A DNA stretch of 64,000 nt from positions 1,488,001-1,552,000 of the forward strand of contig JALUTQ010000045.1 in assembly GCA_032718865.1 (NCBI GenBank). Direction: 5' to 3'. How positions within the stretch are numbered: the stretch's first letter is position 1; each line of letters begins with the position of its first letter. This document shows, piece after piece, positions 52,768 through 64,000 of the stretch. Position numbers and translations under genes: made by a program. The stretch is from Tilletia caries. Its lineage: Eukaryota; Basidiomycota; Exobasidiomycetes; Tilletiales; Tilletiaceae. The notes beneath the pieces were generated by a model, which saw nothing but the letters and a program-made list of their open reading frames with translations, was not told the origin of the DNA and made no database searches.

Positions 52768-55570
52768 TCAAGAGGTAAGTCCCACCAGCGTCTCCTTGAG
52801 CGAAGTCACCACCGAAGGCGGAGCAACAGGGAACGTCCCCTTCACCGGCAAATTCTTCAACTCCAAAAGCCCCAACCCACTATTCCAAATCCGCGCCCTC
52901 GCCGAGCCCTCAATACCCGCCGTCGCCCCGCCCGTCAAGATCTTCCACGCAAACGCCCGGAATTCCTTCTGCCGCTCCGGAAGCACGTTGAAGGGCACGT
53001 TGACGAGTTCGCACCGGAGCAGCTTGCGCGCGCCGGAGGGGTCGGTTGGGTCGGGCTCTGTTATGGCCGGTGTGAAGTCGTGTGGGCGTAGACGGCCGAA
53101 GGCGCCGTCGGGGAGTGGGGAGGGGAGTGGGGGTTCGGGCTCGGGTTCGGTCGGTGGGTCGTCACTCTTCTTCGACCGTCTCGACAGCATTCGGTTCTGG
53201 GTGTATCGCGCCTTATCCACTCCGTCATCATCGTAGTAATCGTCATCATCACCACTGTCGCCATCGCCATCACCATCACCGCCGTCGTCACCATCTCCAT
53301 CTCCATGATGGGGTTTGCGAAGACTCGGCGGCTTCCCGTCAAACACCAAGATGTCCGGCCAGAGCTGGGTAATCTTAACATCGACTCCACCAAGCTCCTT
53401 CGGTAAATTCAGCGTGCCCATGACAGTCCCACTGCACAGAATCCGCTCCTTCTCAAACGGATGAGCGGCAAAGCGCAGATTCTGAATGGTAACGTCCTTA
53501 ATCAGATCCGTCACCTTGCTCCCCGGGAACGAGATGGGGACGTCGACCAAGCCGAGCGCGGATCCGATCCAGTCGGGTAAGTCTGGGGAGCCGTTGCCGG
53601 GGAGGACCTCGGTAGCATTCCTGGAGGTGGAGAGAGAAGGGGGACCGCGGGACCAGGGCGAGCCGCCGCGGACGTAGACAGTGTTGGCGTCGCCACGAAG
53701 GAACTTCGAGAGGAAGTTCGACAGAGCCTTCTCCTGCGGCGTACCAGCAATGCGAACCTCATCTGCACTCGACGTTGCCTCCTTAGCAAAGTGGACTTGC
53801 TGCCCAGTTGAGCTAGTTGAAGAAAGGACCACCGCATCCTTGGAAGGTGGAGGAGGTGGGACGACGCGACCTTCCAGCTTGAGCGGGATGTGCTTCGCGC
53901 CGTCCAAGATGAGGGGCTCGGTAGCGACCACCGCCATCAAGACACTGCTCGTGTCATCGGGATCGCCATGCTTAGGCACTTTAGCCTTCTTGGTGGTGAT
54001 GGATGAATTAGTCGGGGGCTCCGCGGGCGGCTCTTCGGCCTCGATGGGCAGATAGATGCCAAAGGGCAGTTGGTAACGGACGTAGCCGTGCAGGAGTTTT
54101 CCGAGTGGGTTCTTTGCAATGGCGTCAGCGCGGATTCCAAGTGCGCGAGTGGCCATGGTGTTGATAGCGTTCTGGATAGCCGCCAGACCTTGGGCTTTGT
54201 CCTTCGGCTGAGTGGATGCCTTGGAGTCGCCGTTGATCTCGAAGAAGTCGTAGTGAGTCAGCTTCAAGAGGTCTGTAGAGTTCTTTCCAGGCTTGACATC
54301 GGGAACTGTTGAGAGGAGTGGCGAGTGATCAAAAGATTGAGTATGTTGATGGAAGCATAAGGACGCGTCGCGGCAAAGAGTACTCACCATCCTCGGTGAC
54401 TCTACTTCCACTCTGACCCTGACGAAGGGCAATCCAACTAGCAACGCCCCACCCCGTGCGGAGCTGATCTTTCCCAACCGGTGCTCTCCCCTCCGCTTTC
54501 CGACGCTCGCCCTCTCTAAGGTCGTACTCGCCCAAGCCACGGACAAGCAGACCGGGCATGTTGAGATCGAGGGTGACTTTGCGCTTGTTGACTGCGGCTT
54601 CGCCGAAGGAGACGAGACGCGGGATGGGAGAGAGCGGCTTGAGGAGGAGGGTCAGGTTGAGTGGGGTGAGATTGTGACTGGCCCGGTGTGTGGGCTGGTC
54701 CGGGTCCTCGTCGTCGCCAGAGGCATCTCTGCTGCGAGCGCTGCGGGAGGCGCGAAGAGGTGGAATACGGATGTAGAGTGGCTCTATGTCGAAGCCGAGC
54801 AAGTCAGCCGGAGGCTCGCTATCGTCCCCGCCGCTGTTGGTGAAGACGGTCTCGTCGTCGTCATGAGCATTTCCTGACTTGTTCTTGTGCTTGCCGGCGT
54901 CGATGAGGTGGAGCCGCTTGCTGGGCAGGTTCTTGGAATAGTCTGGCTCGGAGACGAGCACGACTCCGGTCACATCGATGCGGACTCCCTTGACCTGGCG
55001 GAAGGACCACTCCAGCCAGCGCCGCTCGAAGTTCTGCCATGCCGAGCGCGACCCACGGACACCGAGCCACTCATCGAGGGCGTCGTCGGGATCGAGCCCG
55101 AGTCGTGCGTCCAGCTGAACATGAATGCCCTCCGAGGTGAGGTTGAGGACCGAGAGCCGATCGGGGCCCTTGAGGGTGAGGGAGCGTGCAAGAATGGCGG
55201 CCTGCTTCTCCTGGGACGGCGCGCGCAGGGTGATCATGAAGAGGTGGCCGAGGATGATGGCGCCGAAGACGAGGAGGGCGAGGACGACGGCAAACAGGGC
55301 GACACCAGCGACATGCGCCCTGCGGTGCCAGACTGCTTTGCGCTGGCGACGATGCTCGAGTGCGTCCTCGTCCTCCTCGACCTCGACCTCGCCATCGCCG
55401 CCGCCATTGCCGCCGCTGCCGTGAGCTGAGAGGGATGCTGTCCATTGACGAACGGTGTGGGTGGTCTGCTGCCATGCGTGGGTGAGCGAGTCCCGCCATG
55501 GGGACGACGCGGCGGTCTCCGTCTGCTGAGCAGGAAGCAGCGCTGCTCTCTCGTCTGCGGTGTCTGCCAT
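52768..55570 (-). CDS. TAG1/YLR173W-like vacuolar membrane protein
   Basis: Exons 55570-54388 and 54305-52768 (GTGAGT donor, CTCAACAG acceptor) join in phase to 906 residues. A cytosolic N-terminus with ERAALLP (a dileucine-type vacuolar sorting motif), one membrane segment at about 86-114 (VAGVALFAVVLALLVFGAII), then a long lumenal part beginning LTLKGPDRLSVLNLTSEGIH, containing NMPGLLVRGLGEYDLREGER, NVTIQN-like blocks and NVPFNVLPERQKEFRAFAWK. An Asp/Gly-rich tract (about residues 660-690) is low-complexity. Architecture matches the fungal family that includes yeast Tag1 (YLR173W), which acts in termination of autophagy. Assignment is from layout and short motifs. Confidence 0.6.
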
Positions 55571-55744
55571 CTTCTCGAATCAGTCTGCTCTCAGTACCGA
55601 GTGATGGTCGTCCGCTGTCACCAACACGGGCTCGCATCGCATCGTCTCATCCACCCGTGCACCATGATGACGGCATGCACCTCATTTCGTGAATTCATCG
55701 TTACAATTTACACACACGCAGCACGGACAGGGAAGGGAAGGGGA

Positions 55745-57485
55745 TCATCGCGCACCCCGGGCTCCGGACTTGCCCTTCTTCTTCGCTCGCTGTGTGGGCG
55801 GGGAGAAGCATGCATCAGTGGTCGGTCCTGGTCATCATCAGCGAGAGAGGGAAGGGGGGGGGGGATGAACGCACCTTCTCCAGACAGTGATCGCAGTACC
55901 ACTTGCTGCCCTCCGGTGGCGCCTCCGTCAGATTGACACAGACCAGGTGGAACCACTCATACGGACAGTCGCGCGAGTCGCACGCAATCATCTCCCCATA
56001 GCTCACTTGCTGGCAGTAGCAATACCGCGTCTGGTCCTCTTGATCCTCCCCTGCACCCATGCCCGTCCCAGTCGCGGTCGTGGTCGCTGCCGTTGCTGTG
56101 CTCAAAGAAGAAGCCGCTCCACCGAAACGAGACGACGATGAGCCGCCACCGTTGCCGCCAATCGAGCTCTTGCTGTTGCTCTCTCGTGTGCTTGTTGCCG
56201 AGTACGAGGCACCGCTGCCATGGTGGCCCCCTGCGCCAGAATGAGCGTGGGCGTGATGGCTTGAATGCGAGCGAGAGGAGCTGGTATGTCCACTCTCCGT
56301 CCCGTACGCCCCATGCTGACTCTCTCGGTGGCTGTGACTGCTGCTACTGTGTTGATGGTGATGTGATGAGCGAGAATGGGAGCCTCCACCACCAGAATGC
56401 TGCGCAGATGTATGCGAGTGGTGTCCACCGCCATGTCGCTCCGCGTGACTGTTCTGCGCAGCTGTATGCGAGTGGTGGCTGTGGCTGCCACCTGCTGACG
56501 AGCGATGGGAGGACGAGTGGTGCGATGCATGAATCGATGAATGTCGGTCGTGCGCTGCACTGCTACTGCCTCCACGATCGTGTCCGCTCCCACTGTGCAA
56601 TCCACTACCGCTCGCATGCGCGCCGCGGTCAGCCCCGGCTGAAGCGCTGTAACCCCCGCCGCCGCCTGCTGGACCTCCGCTCGCCGCGCCCGACGCCGGA
56701 CCCGACGATGATGATGAGGCACTCGGCCCATTGAGCACAGCAGCTGCAGCCACCGCCGCCGCCGCGGCGCCCGCGCCGTGATGAGTGTGAAAGGACGGCC
56801 CAAGCATTCCAAAGCTGGAGCCGGCCCCGCCGGCCTGTAGGTTCAGATTGAAGCGCGAGGCCAGTGCGTTGTTCGACTTCGACGACCCGCTGCCCAGCGT
56901 CTCGCCATTCGCAGCCGCCTGCGCCTTCAGCGTCGCAATCGCATGCTCAACCGAATTGTAGCTCTCCGGAAGGTCCTCCTCCGTCACCGTGTCGACCATG
57001 TACCGATCCCGCTGCGGGTCATACGGCACACGCGAATGGTGCAGGAACCGCCCCGACGACGGACGCAGCGCAGGCGCCAGCTCCGGTATCGTCGATCCCA
57101 GAATCCCATTCGCAAGCCGATCAATAAAATCCGTATGAGAGGCAATCGTCTCCGCCGTATTGACCGCAACGCGAATCTTGTCCTCGCCGCCTTCCTTATA
57201 CGCCCGTGCCTCCTCCGCACACTCCTTGAGCGCCAACAGCCGCTGCGCAGGGGTCAGCTCCGGATCAGACAGCGCCGAGGCGAGGGCGTACAGGCGCGAG
57301 GTGAGAGAGCTCAGGTGGGTGCCCAGCACAGCGTCGAGCTCGCGCAGGTCAGAGAAGGAGCGCGTGAGGTCGAGCGGCAGCGCGTCCAGGGCGTCTGCGT
57401 AAGCGGAAAGCACAGTAAAAAGGGGGAGATGTGCCGGATTGGGTGGGCCACCTCCGGCGGGGGGCAGCGTCCGAGGCGAAGCCAT
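55745..57485 (-). CDS. ING-family PHD-finger protein
   Basis: Exons 57485-55875 and 55789-55745 join in phase to 551 residues. The N-terminal ING domain ([40 protein letters not shown]) is followed by a long Ser/His/Gly linker, then a PHD finger at 488-537 ([34 protein letters not shown]) with the aromatic residues for methyl-lysine reading. The second exon adds a basic tail [14 protein letters not shown], as in ING polybasic regions. Role (family): H3K4me3-reading subunit of a NuA4/NuA3 acetyltransferase or Rpd3L deacetylase (Yng2, Yng1, Pho23). Which one is not decided by sequence alone. Confidence 0.9.
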
Positions 57486-57600
57486 TTTCTTGAGTGTCGT
57501 GAGTGGATGATGCAGCGAGCTTCCGAATGAGCGGGGAAAGACGCAACCTTCGCTTGCAAAAAGGGATAGAAAAATAAAATAAAAAATAAGCAAAATGTCT

Positions 57601-57606
57601 AAAAAA
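57601..57606 (-). terminator. RNA polymerase III terminator of the tRNA gene
   Basis: A run of six T on the minus strand starting six bases after the tRNA 3' end. Confidence 0.8.
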
Positions 57607-57611
57607 CGATG

Positions 57612-57701
57612 CGACCACTGCAGGTATCGAACCTGCGACCTCCTGATAGATGATCACGTAATCAATCGTAGTCAGACGCACTACCACTGTGCTAAGCGGC
57701 C
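57612..57701 (-). tRNA. tRNA-Arg(ACG) with an 18-nt intron
   Basis: Complete cloverleaf on the minus strand: acceptor GGCCGCT/AGTGGTC, D arm GCAC-AGTGGTA-GTGC, anticodon stem TCTGA/TCAGG, loop CTACGA|A with anticodon ACG, T arm GCAGG-TTCGATA-CCTGC, discriminator G. An 18-base intron follows position 37. The mature tRNA is 72 nt. Confidence 0.9.
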
Positions 57702-58059
57702 ATTATTTGATGGAAGCTTTTCCCCTTGGTAATATATATTATAGTATTGTCCAAAGTGATCCACCACCCAAATTCGGACGTTCTTCTTCGTTCTCCCTTC
57801 CGCCATCCGTGGCTATCGCAGCTCAACTCGCTATCAGCGTGTCCGGTGAGACGTGAAGCGGGCGTCTCTCTGTCGTACAGCATGCTATGTGAAGTGTGAG
57901 CTCGGATTGGCAAAAGAGATCCTGACGGCTTCGGTGCGGTATCATTTCAGGAGACAGCCACCAGTGCGCGGTCCAGCCGCAAGCCGTCTCCAAAGCGCGC
58001 TCAAATGGATTCGCAACGACGACTCGCAACGACGACTCTATACGCGTGGGGCACATAGG

Positions 58060-59400
58060 GGGGGCCATGCTCGACTTCTTAGAGGTGAGTTCTCCCCCTC
58101 CCTTTTGTGTTCCAGAAACAGATGGCGGCTCAACACCTTCTTTTTGTGGGAATGATGCTCAGGCTTTGAGAGAACGATGTCGATGAGCGACGACCGTGAC
58201 TATCGACGGCGGCCGGCCGACTTCACCAACCTCGCTCCTGGTTCCGCACTCGGACAATCGACTTACTTTTCCTCCCACGAGAAGGAAGCCTTCGAGGCAT
58301 GGTGCATCGAGGTCGTCGCCGGCAGAAAGGTGAGTTGCACCCCCTGCCTCCTCTATACTGCAGATCATCATACATTCATAGGGGAAAGGGAAAGGCCATC
58401 AACCTCAATACCTCCCAGCTCATCCAGAGCGAAGGCTTCTCCGAGGCGGCGCAAGACACGGAGGAAGGTTTCTCGCCGAACATCGTCGCATACAGCGAGG
58501 GGGGCGATGCGCGGGCGCAACTACCACTGTACTAACGAGGCCATCTTCAGATGTAAGGAAGACCCGTTTGTCCAATATGAAGCGGTGGACTGCAGAGCAC
58601 GCCTAGGACGCCGCTCAATCGGAGAAAGTAGCCCCCTCTTTCCCAACCACATCCAGCAAGGCTCGCAACCGCTGCAACCCTTTTCTCTCGCGTCAAGGCA
58701 GGTAACGCAGGGGCAGCTCTCCTTCCGCGCCGGCTTCCATTAATGTCCCTTTTCTCTGCTGCCAGAATATAACCCATTGCTGACGATCTCGCACTGGACA
58801 CATCACACTGTGCTCCGGGGGGGGGGGGGGGGACGATCAAGACAACGCCCACCATGCAACCCTCCTTTGCTCGGGAAAAGAGCTTCGTTTCCGCACTGAT
58901 ACCGGCTCTTCTCGTCCCAGCTACTGCCACAGTGACCCTTGCGTCGGTCTGCATGACGAGGGAAAAGTGAAAAGCTGGCGCTGACGGCTTCCTTTCCCTC
59001 TCTCGCACTCACGGTTCGAACGCAGCCACAAATGACTTTCTTCTCTGCCTCTTACCCGCAGATCTTCCGGCGTCTTTACTCGAGCAATCGACTGCCGGAA
59101 GAGCTCTATATGCGCGAGGTTCAGAGGGAGGCCATGCTCGGATTCTTTGAGGTGAGTTCTCCCCCTCCCTTTGGTGTTCCTCCCCTTTGTGTTCTAGAGA
59201 TGGAAGGCGGCTCAACGCTTTCTTTAGGAGAACGCGCTGAAAGGGGTGTATGCGGGACTTAATATGGAACGCGACGCACAGGGTTTTGGCCTGTCATCGC
59301 TCGAGATGCGTTCGGATTTGCCATCAGGTGGCATCTCGGAGATCAGTGAGTAGACAGTATCTCGCTTCTTATCTATTGCTGGGCTCGGTATCGAAAGAGG
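58060..59400 (+). pseudogene. Cluster of duplicated exon fragments
   Basis: Contains two related exon/intron pieces: GCCATGCTCGACTTCTTAGA before an intron starting GTGAGTTCTCCCCC (58069-58155), and IFRRLYSSNRLPEELYMREV, QREAMLGFFE before a near-identical intron (59066-59230), followed by GVYAGLNMERDAQG near 59245. A third, inverted relative is at 63760-63996. A separate start MSMSDDRDYRRRPADF lies at 58177 with a GTGAGT donor after VVAGRK. No complete gene can be built. Probably remnants of duplicated genes; the family is unknown. Confidence 0.5.
58817..58832 (+). repeat. Run of 16 G
   Basis: Uninterrupted G16 in a non-coding stretch; length is prone to sequencing and replication error. Confidence 0.85.
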
Positions 59401-59463
59401 ATAAGTACTCACTTCTCCGTCGCGATGCTCACAGTCTCACAGTGATTCCTTTTCTCGCCCTCA

Positions 59464-60226
59464 GCATGGTGGAGTCGTCCCATCTGCTCGCACCCGCTCA
59501 GCTGGATGGATGGCTTCATGGAGCATCTCCCACGTCAACTATCCAGGAGGACGCTCTTGCCGAGCTCGAGCGTCGTCTAAGTTCAATATCCCCTACCTCC
59601 ACCCATGCGGCCAGGATCCACATCGACGTCCTGCCTGCCATGACGGGCGTGACCCTCTTCCAGGCCCTGAGATTACAGCGTCACACGACAACAGCAGCAG
59701 GGGAGAAGCAACGGGGAGGAGCCTTTGGGACAGCTTGGCTACCCTCAGCCGTGCCCATCGTCAAAAACCAACAGGGTTCAAGCCAGGTGGTGTACGACAA
59801 GACCGAGAATATCGACCGAAGTCCGACAAACGAGTCTGCAGTGGCGCTTTGGTCCTCCTACGACTTCCTCCTCACGGACCAAGCAAGCTGTCATATATTC
59901 GAGGAGGAACAGCCCAGTTCAGAATCAGAGGAAGCAGAGTCGGCGGATCTGGGTCTGTTCGAGCCGTACTTCGAGGTACAGGCGTATGTGGGCGTGCAAA
60001 TCAAGCGGCCGCGGACGTACCTGCAAGAACTCAGATACCAAATGGAGAAGCATGGCAAACCATACTTACATCCTCATACTTAACACAATCAGAAGGATCG
60101 CCTCAAAGCTGTCGGACTGTCCAAGTGGTGGCGAACAGCCAATGCGCTGCTGCCACTCCAGATTCAGACCGCACCTGCGATTACCGTCTGTCGAAAAAGC
60201 AGACAACAGACACCGGAATAGAAGTC
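59464..60226 (+). pseudogene. C-terminal fragment of ALG12 (dolichyl-P-Man alpha-1,6-mannosyltransferase)
   Basis: The open frame MVESSHLLAPAQLDG...ARIHIDVLPAMTGVTLFQ...VVYDKTE...YVGVQIKRPRTYLQELRYQM matches the end of ALG12, a GT22-family enzyme that adds the eighth mannose in ER N-glycan assembly. The catalytic N-terminal domain and all membrane helices are missing upstream; in their place is the exon-fragment cluster. A last exon after an ATCAG acceptor (60094) would add KDRLKAVGLSKWWRTANALL and stop at 60220-60222. Truncated relic or the tail of a gene whose front was replaced. Confidence 0.6.
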
Positions 60227-60390
60227 GATTGGAATTGATTGCCAAAGATGCTTGAGAGAGTGTGTGGCTTTGTGCGCCAAAGAGAGGGAAGGTGGGATGA
60301 AGCTACGGTACATAGCTCTGTGTGTGTGCGTGCCGGACGCAATCATGGGACTTCTGGTGAGGGTTTACAGGGATAGATGGGGGCACGCCT

Positions 60391-62713
60391 TCACTCGATC
60401 ACAGTGGACATGATCGCACGGCGCTGCACAGGCCGATGCACACAGCCACAGCTTCCGCCGCTGCCGCCAGGAGAGTTCTGGGATCGCTGGGGGTAGTACG
60501 GCGGCGCCGCCGGAGCATGGCATGAAAGGCAGATCGTCTCCTGTGGCTCTTGACCCATCGATTCCTCTGGCGCTGCCGCTCCTGGAGATGCGAGTACCTG
60601 TGAGGAGGAATGGAAGGTTTTGACCGAAGTGGGATTCGATCTGTTCGGCTGCGACTGGTGTGGCGGCGTTGGGGAAACGCCCTCGGAACGCGGGTTGATC
60701 GTGACGAACGGGCCCGGGGCGACAAGGGAAGATGGTAGATTCTGGTTGCGCTGATAGTCATGGTGGGAAGCCTGGTAAGGATCGTCATTATCGAGGTACA
60801 CGGTGCGCTTCATCTCCGAACCGAAATGGGTGCCCAAGTTCGAAAGCGGGGCAAGGCCAGCGGCAGAAGCGCTCTGGAAGGCACTCTTTCCGTTTCGTGA
60901 CTGAAGCAGACCAATACCTGTGGCTCCCGGCGGCTTTAACCCAAGAGACTCGGCATGGGCGAACGCCGGCGAGCCAGTGGCCGAGGCATTGCAAGGAGGG
61001 ATGTGCGTGGGTCGAGGATCAGGCGTTGGAGATCCCACCTTTCCGTAGAACTGCGACTCGTCTTGTTGCTGTTGGTGTTCGCGCACCTGCGCAAACATCC
61101 TCGAGTGATGTTCAAGATTTGACGCCTGCATCCTCGGCGTGCGCTGCCGCTCTCCCTTCCCAGCCCGAGCCTCGCAGGCGATCTTCTGGGCGGCTTGGGC
61201 GAGAGCATACGCTTTCTCTTCAGCATGTCGGATTATTAGATTTGCTGGAGGACGACGAGTGTCGCTAAGGATTGCAAAGTAGAAGGCGAACCCCAGCATG
61301 TACTGTTTGGATGAGGAAGGAATGCGTCAGTTCCTTCGCTCAGACGACCAACGAGCGCTTCCTTTGAAACTCAACCCCAACGAAAGGCCCCAACAACATA
61401 TTGACGGTATCCGCCACGGGAAAGCAGCGACCAAAGTGGCCGGAGACGGCCGCGCAAGCGAAACGCCCGCCGAGCCACAGACTCGGATTGTCCGCAAGGT
61501 AAGCGTTATTGAACCCCGTAATAGCATAAATGGCCCCTCTACATGGTCAAAGAAGGCAGAAGGGACGGGGCGCGGTTTCAGCAGTGTGAACAATGAAGAG
61601 CCAGCCACCGAACGACTTCGTACAGTAAGCTTAAGTCTGTCCTCTGACGCCTTTCGAAGGCGAAACTCACATCATCAAAGGAGCCAGGGTAGGTGCAGAG
61701 AACGGATTGGTGGAGTCCAAGCTTGCGCAGGCAACCAGTGAGGCCATAGAGCACGACACAATCTGGATGAGCATTACGGATGGCCAGGACGTTTGGATGG
61801 GCTTGTAGTTGCCGATTATATCCATCAAACCCTCGCTGGACCAGATGACGGTGGGCGGCAGTACGCCAGCTTGATACATCTGCCAGATGGGGCGGACAGA
61901 GTCCCAATCTACGGCCAGAGGAGAGCGAGGAGAATCAGAGGAATGAGCAAGCGTTCAGTGATGAAGAACCTCATCAGAATCCGTGCAACTACATAAGCAA
62001 TCATGTCATCGAGGGCAGTGTCCACTCACAAACGCCGACTGCCGCTAAGGAGCTCAAGAAGCCGCCCACGGTCTGAGCAAAGATGTACACGGGACACTCG
62101 GCCCACGGAGACAGACCCGCAGTACACGCAATAATGGTAAAGCATGGATGAAAGTACCCTCGTGTCGAGGGTGTGCATACTGCGGAGGAGGGGGAAAGCA
62201 ACAAGGTCGCACTAGGCTCAGCCAGATGGCCTGTATCAACGATTCCTATCGCAGCGTTTGATCCACTCACTGACGAGAGCAAGCCAGACGGACAAAAGGC
62301 AAACGATCGCCGACTGCATGTTGATCATCGCCACGTCCGGTTCCGCCTTGGGCGTTCCATCGGCGAAGATGACTCCAAAGGCGGTGCAAAAGGTGAAGAA
62401 GGAGTAAATGAAAGTGCCCGCAACTTCCGTGATCGCTGACGGGCAGGAGATACAGAAGGGATCAGTATCAAGCCAGCTCACGGTTGACGAACATCAAGTG
62501 TGACCTACAGCTCAGCAGCACCCTTCGAGTCCTCGTTGCCGTCTTAAAGTTGTCGAATCGTGCTCTCCAAAGTTCTATGCGGTACGGCTGCAGGTCGGAA
62601 ATTTGGGGGACGGCGGTGGCAGGAGCAGTACTGGCACTGATGTCTCCTAGAGGGTAGCCGGCCTCGGAAAGGGATGGTTGGTGGGACGTGTCGGGGTCCA
62701 AGGCTGAAGCCAT
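60391..62713 (-). CDS. Aquaporin (MIP) family protein with rewritten NPA motifs
   Basis: Six exons join in phase: 62713-62482, 62435-62271, 62179-62030, 61908-61671, 61538-61376 and 61302-60391; 619 residues. MIP features in order: TM1 EVAGTFIYSFFTFCTAFGVI; second helix and loop B with GYFHPCFTI, where NPA is replaced by His143-Pro144-Cys145; CPVYIFAQTVGGFLSSLAAV; helix 4-5 with MLIQIVSCSMASLVACASLD and APTLAPLMIG; loop E with ADNPSLWLGGRF, where NPAR is replaced by Asn279-Pro280-Ser281-Leu282; LLGPFVGYMLGFAFYFAIL. A cytosolic tail of about 300 residues is Ser/Pro/Gln-rich and has a CLSCHAP motif. Membrane channel; whether it conducts water is doubtful given the missing selectivity-filter Arg. 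Confidence 0.8.
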
Positions 62714-63172
62714 GTTCGAAAGGGTGGGTGAGGCTTAGAAGTGGGGACTAATCTGGCGACGGGTGGAAGGAATGAGAGACGAGGAGGCGCGGGAAATAGG
62801 GAGCGAGACAGGGAAGGGGTTAGAATGAGCGTCCGTAACATGTCTAGCGGACTTGTCAGCTATGTAGAGTCACAATCATGAGGTTATGTGCGCCCCACAA
62901 GGTCACCTTCCCTGATTCCTAGCTGTTGAGTTGAGAGCACGGGTTGACCTTTTATGTCAGTGACTGCATGTACGTATAAGATGAAGGGGCCTGTCGGTGC
63001 GCGGATCAGCCGAACGAAGACATCTGTCGAATGACTGCAAGCCGCCGGGAGAAGAACCTGATTCCCGGTCAGGTACAAGTCACAGAATCAAAAAGGAATC
63101 CACCCAGGATTCTACCGAACGTCTCGCCCGCCGCCAAAGAACTCACTCGCAATACACGCGTGATCGCGTAAA
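62714..63172. other. Intergenic region
   Basis: About 460 bases between two minus-strand genes; promoter side of the aquaporin-like gene. An alternative minus-strand ATG at 62841 opens a different frame without domains. Confidence 0.4.
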
Positions 63173-64000
63173 CTATAGAGCCACAAAGTCCACAATGTTC
63201 AGTATTTTGCGAACAAGCTAAGCGAAGGCACAACCGCCGGATCGACTGACTTACATGAGAAGCCAAATCTGTATCTGTCCGCACAGAATAGACCTCCTCC
63301 ACGTCTGGTGTGCCAGACGACGGCTCTCCCACCGTTCTTTTGAACTGCCGCGTCCGCATGAGGACCTCGAGTCGATCGACAGCGCTCAACTCCCAGTGAG
63401 CACGAAACGAGCTCAATCCATGATCGCCTTCTCCCTGCTCTCTGAAATCTTGCTCAATCGCGGCAGCCTGGTGCTGTTGCTGGCCGCTCAGCCCCTGTAT
63501 CGCTGCCGCAGCTTGGACATCAAGCCTGCGTTCGAGATATGGCGCACGAGACGTCGAAGGCGGAGGCGTCGAGGGGCCCGCCAGGCTTTGCGCAGGGTGT
63601 AGGCTGGGGTAGACATTCGAAGAGACGGGCGACGGCACGTTGGAAGGTGAAGCACTTTTCCTTCCCTGGTGTATCAAAACAATGTCAGCAAAATGCTAGC
63701 CCCGGGGGGGAGAAAAAGGGGTAGTGTTGACGTACCGGTGAAGATGGCCAGATTGGCAAACCCGAACGCATCTCGAGCGACGACAGGCCGACCCTGTGCG
63801 TCGCGTTCCATCTTAAGCCCCGCATACAGTATACACCCCCTTAAGCGCGTCCTACTTCCATACCTGCTCAATCCTTTCCACGCTGGCCTTGGTACCAGCA
63901 GCCGTCCTCCTCCTGGCCGCCTCACCACGAGGATCGTCCCCCTCGCTTCAAGAAGCCGAGCATGGCCTCCCTCTGAACTCCGCGCACATAGAGCTCTTCC
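63173..64000 (-). CDS. 3' part of an unrecognised gene, 5' end off the window
   Basis: Exon 63665-63255 (137 codons, SASPSNVPSPVSSNVYPS, AAAIQGLSGQQQHQAAAIEQ, SAVDRLEVLMRTRQFKRTV) joins in phase to 63217-63173 (LVRKILNIVDFVAL then stop), so the 3' end is coherent. Upstream, AGLKMERDAQGRPVVARDAF and EELYVRGVQREAMLGF are seen, but a 7-base insertion near 63830 and phase conflict at the GTACGT donor leave the model unresolved. Related, inverted fragments lie at 58069-58155 and 59066-59345. Confidence 0.45.

Noticed and set aside
53061..53393. Met/Thr-rich ORFs opposite the TAG1-like gene
   Set aside because: Translations of the Asp/Gly-coding GAT/GGT repeat in other frames.

Overview
The window is a chromosome segment of a filamentous or yeast-like basidiomycete fungus. 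The sequence shows GC-rich genes with many short GT-AG introns, fungal families (Far11, Mic60, Erj5, ING/PHD, HEI10) and Ty1/copia and Ty3/gypsy LTR retrotransposons. Smut-like Ustilaginomycotina is my best guess from protein style; this is inference, not proof.
Layout. 1-10.3 kb is a normal gene-rich region: a Ser-rich protein running off the left edge (minus), the STRIPAK scaffold Far11/STRIP (minus) and a secreted alpha/beta-hydrolase (plus). About 10.8-35.0 kb is an accessory island. It holds a copia element (11265-23488) with a gypsy element (13062-20074) nested inside it, inverted arrays of short repeats, a decayed carbamoyl-phosphate-synthase exon cluster, degenerate CAGCGT-type repeats, one host gene (MIC60) and a 4-kb element bounded by perfect 26-bp inverted repeats (31026-35031). 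35.9-57.7 kb is gene-rich again: a second secreted hydrolase paralogous to the first, a large disordered protein, ER J-protein Erj5, a DDHD phospholipase, an unrecognised nuclear-type protein, the meiotic RING protein HEI10, a TAG1-like vacuolar membrane protein, an ING-family PHD protein and an intron-containing tRNA-Arg(ACG). 57.8-64 kb mixes gene fragments (repeated exons in opposite orientations, the C-terminal piece of ALG12) with an intact-looking aquaporin-family gene whose NPA motifs are rewritten.
The most unusual item is the gypsy polyprotein. Its RNase H domain is split: the first catalytic Asp lies after the reverse transcriptase as usual, but the rest of the domain (Glu, Asp, Asp) lies after the integrase at the extreme C-terminus. 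The polyprotein frame is intact and the two LTRs look identical, so this rearranged element seems to have moved recently.
Limits. Splice sites were placed by eye and checked for reading phase. Family names come from motif recognition, without any database search. Several 5' ends (MIC60, HEI10, right-edge gene) are unresolved.
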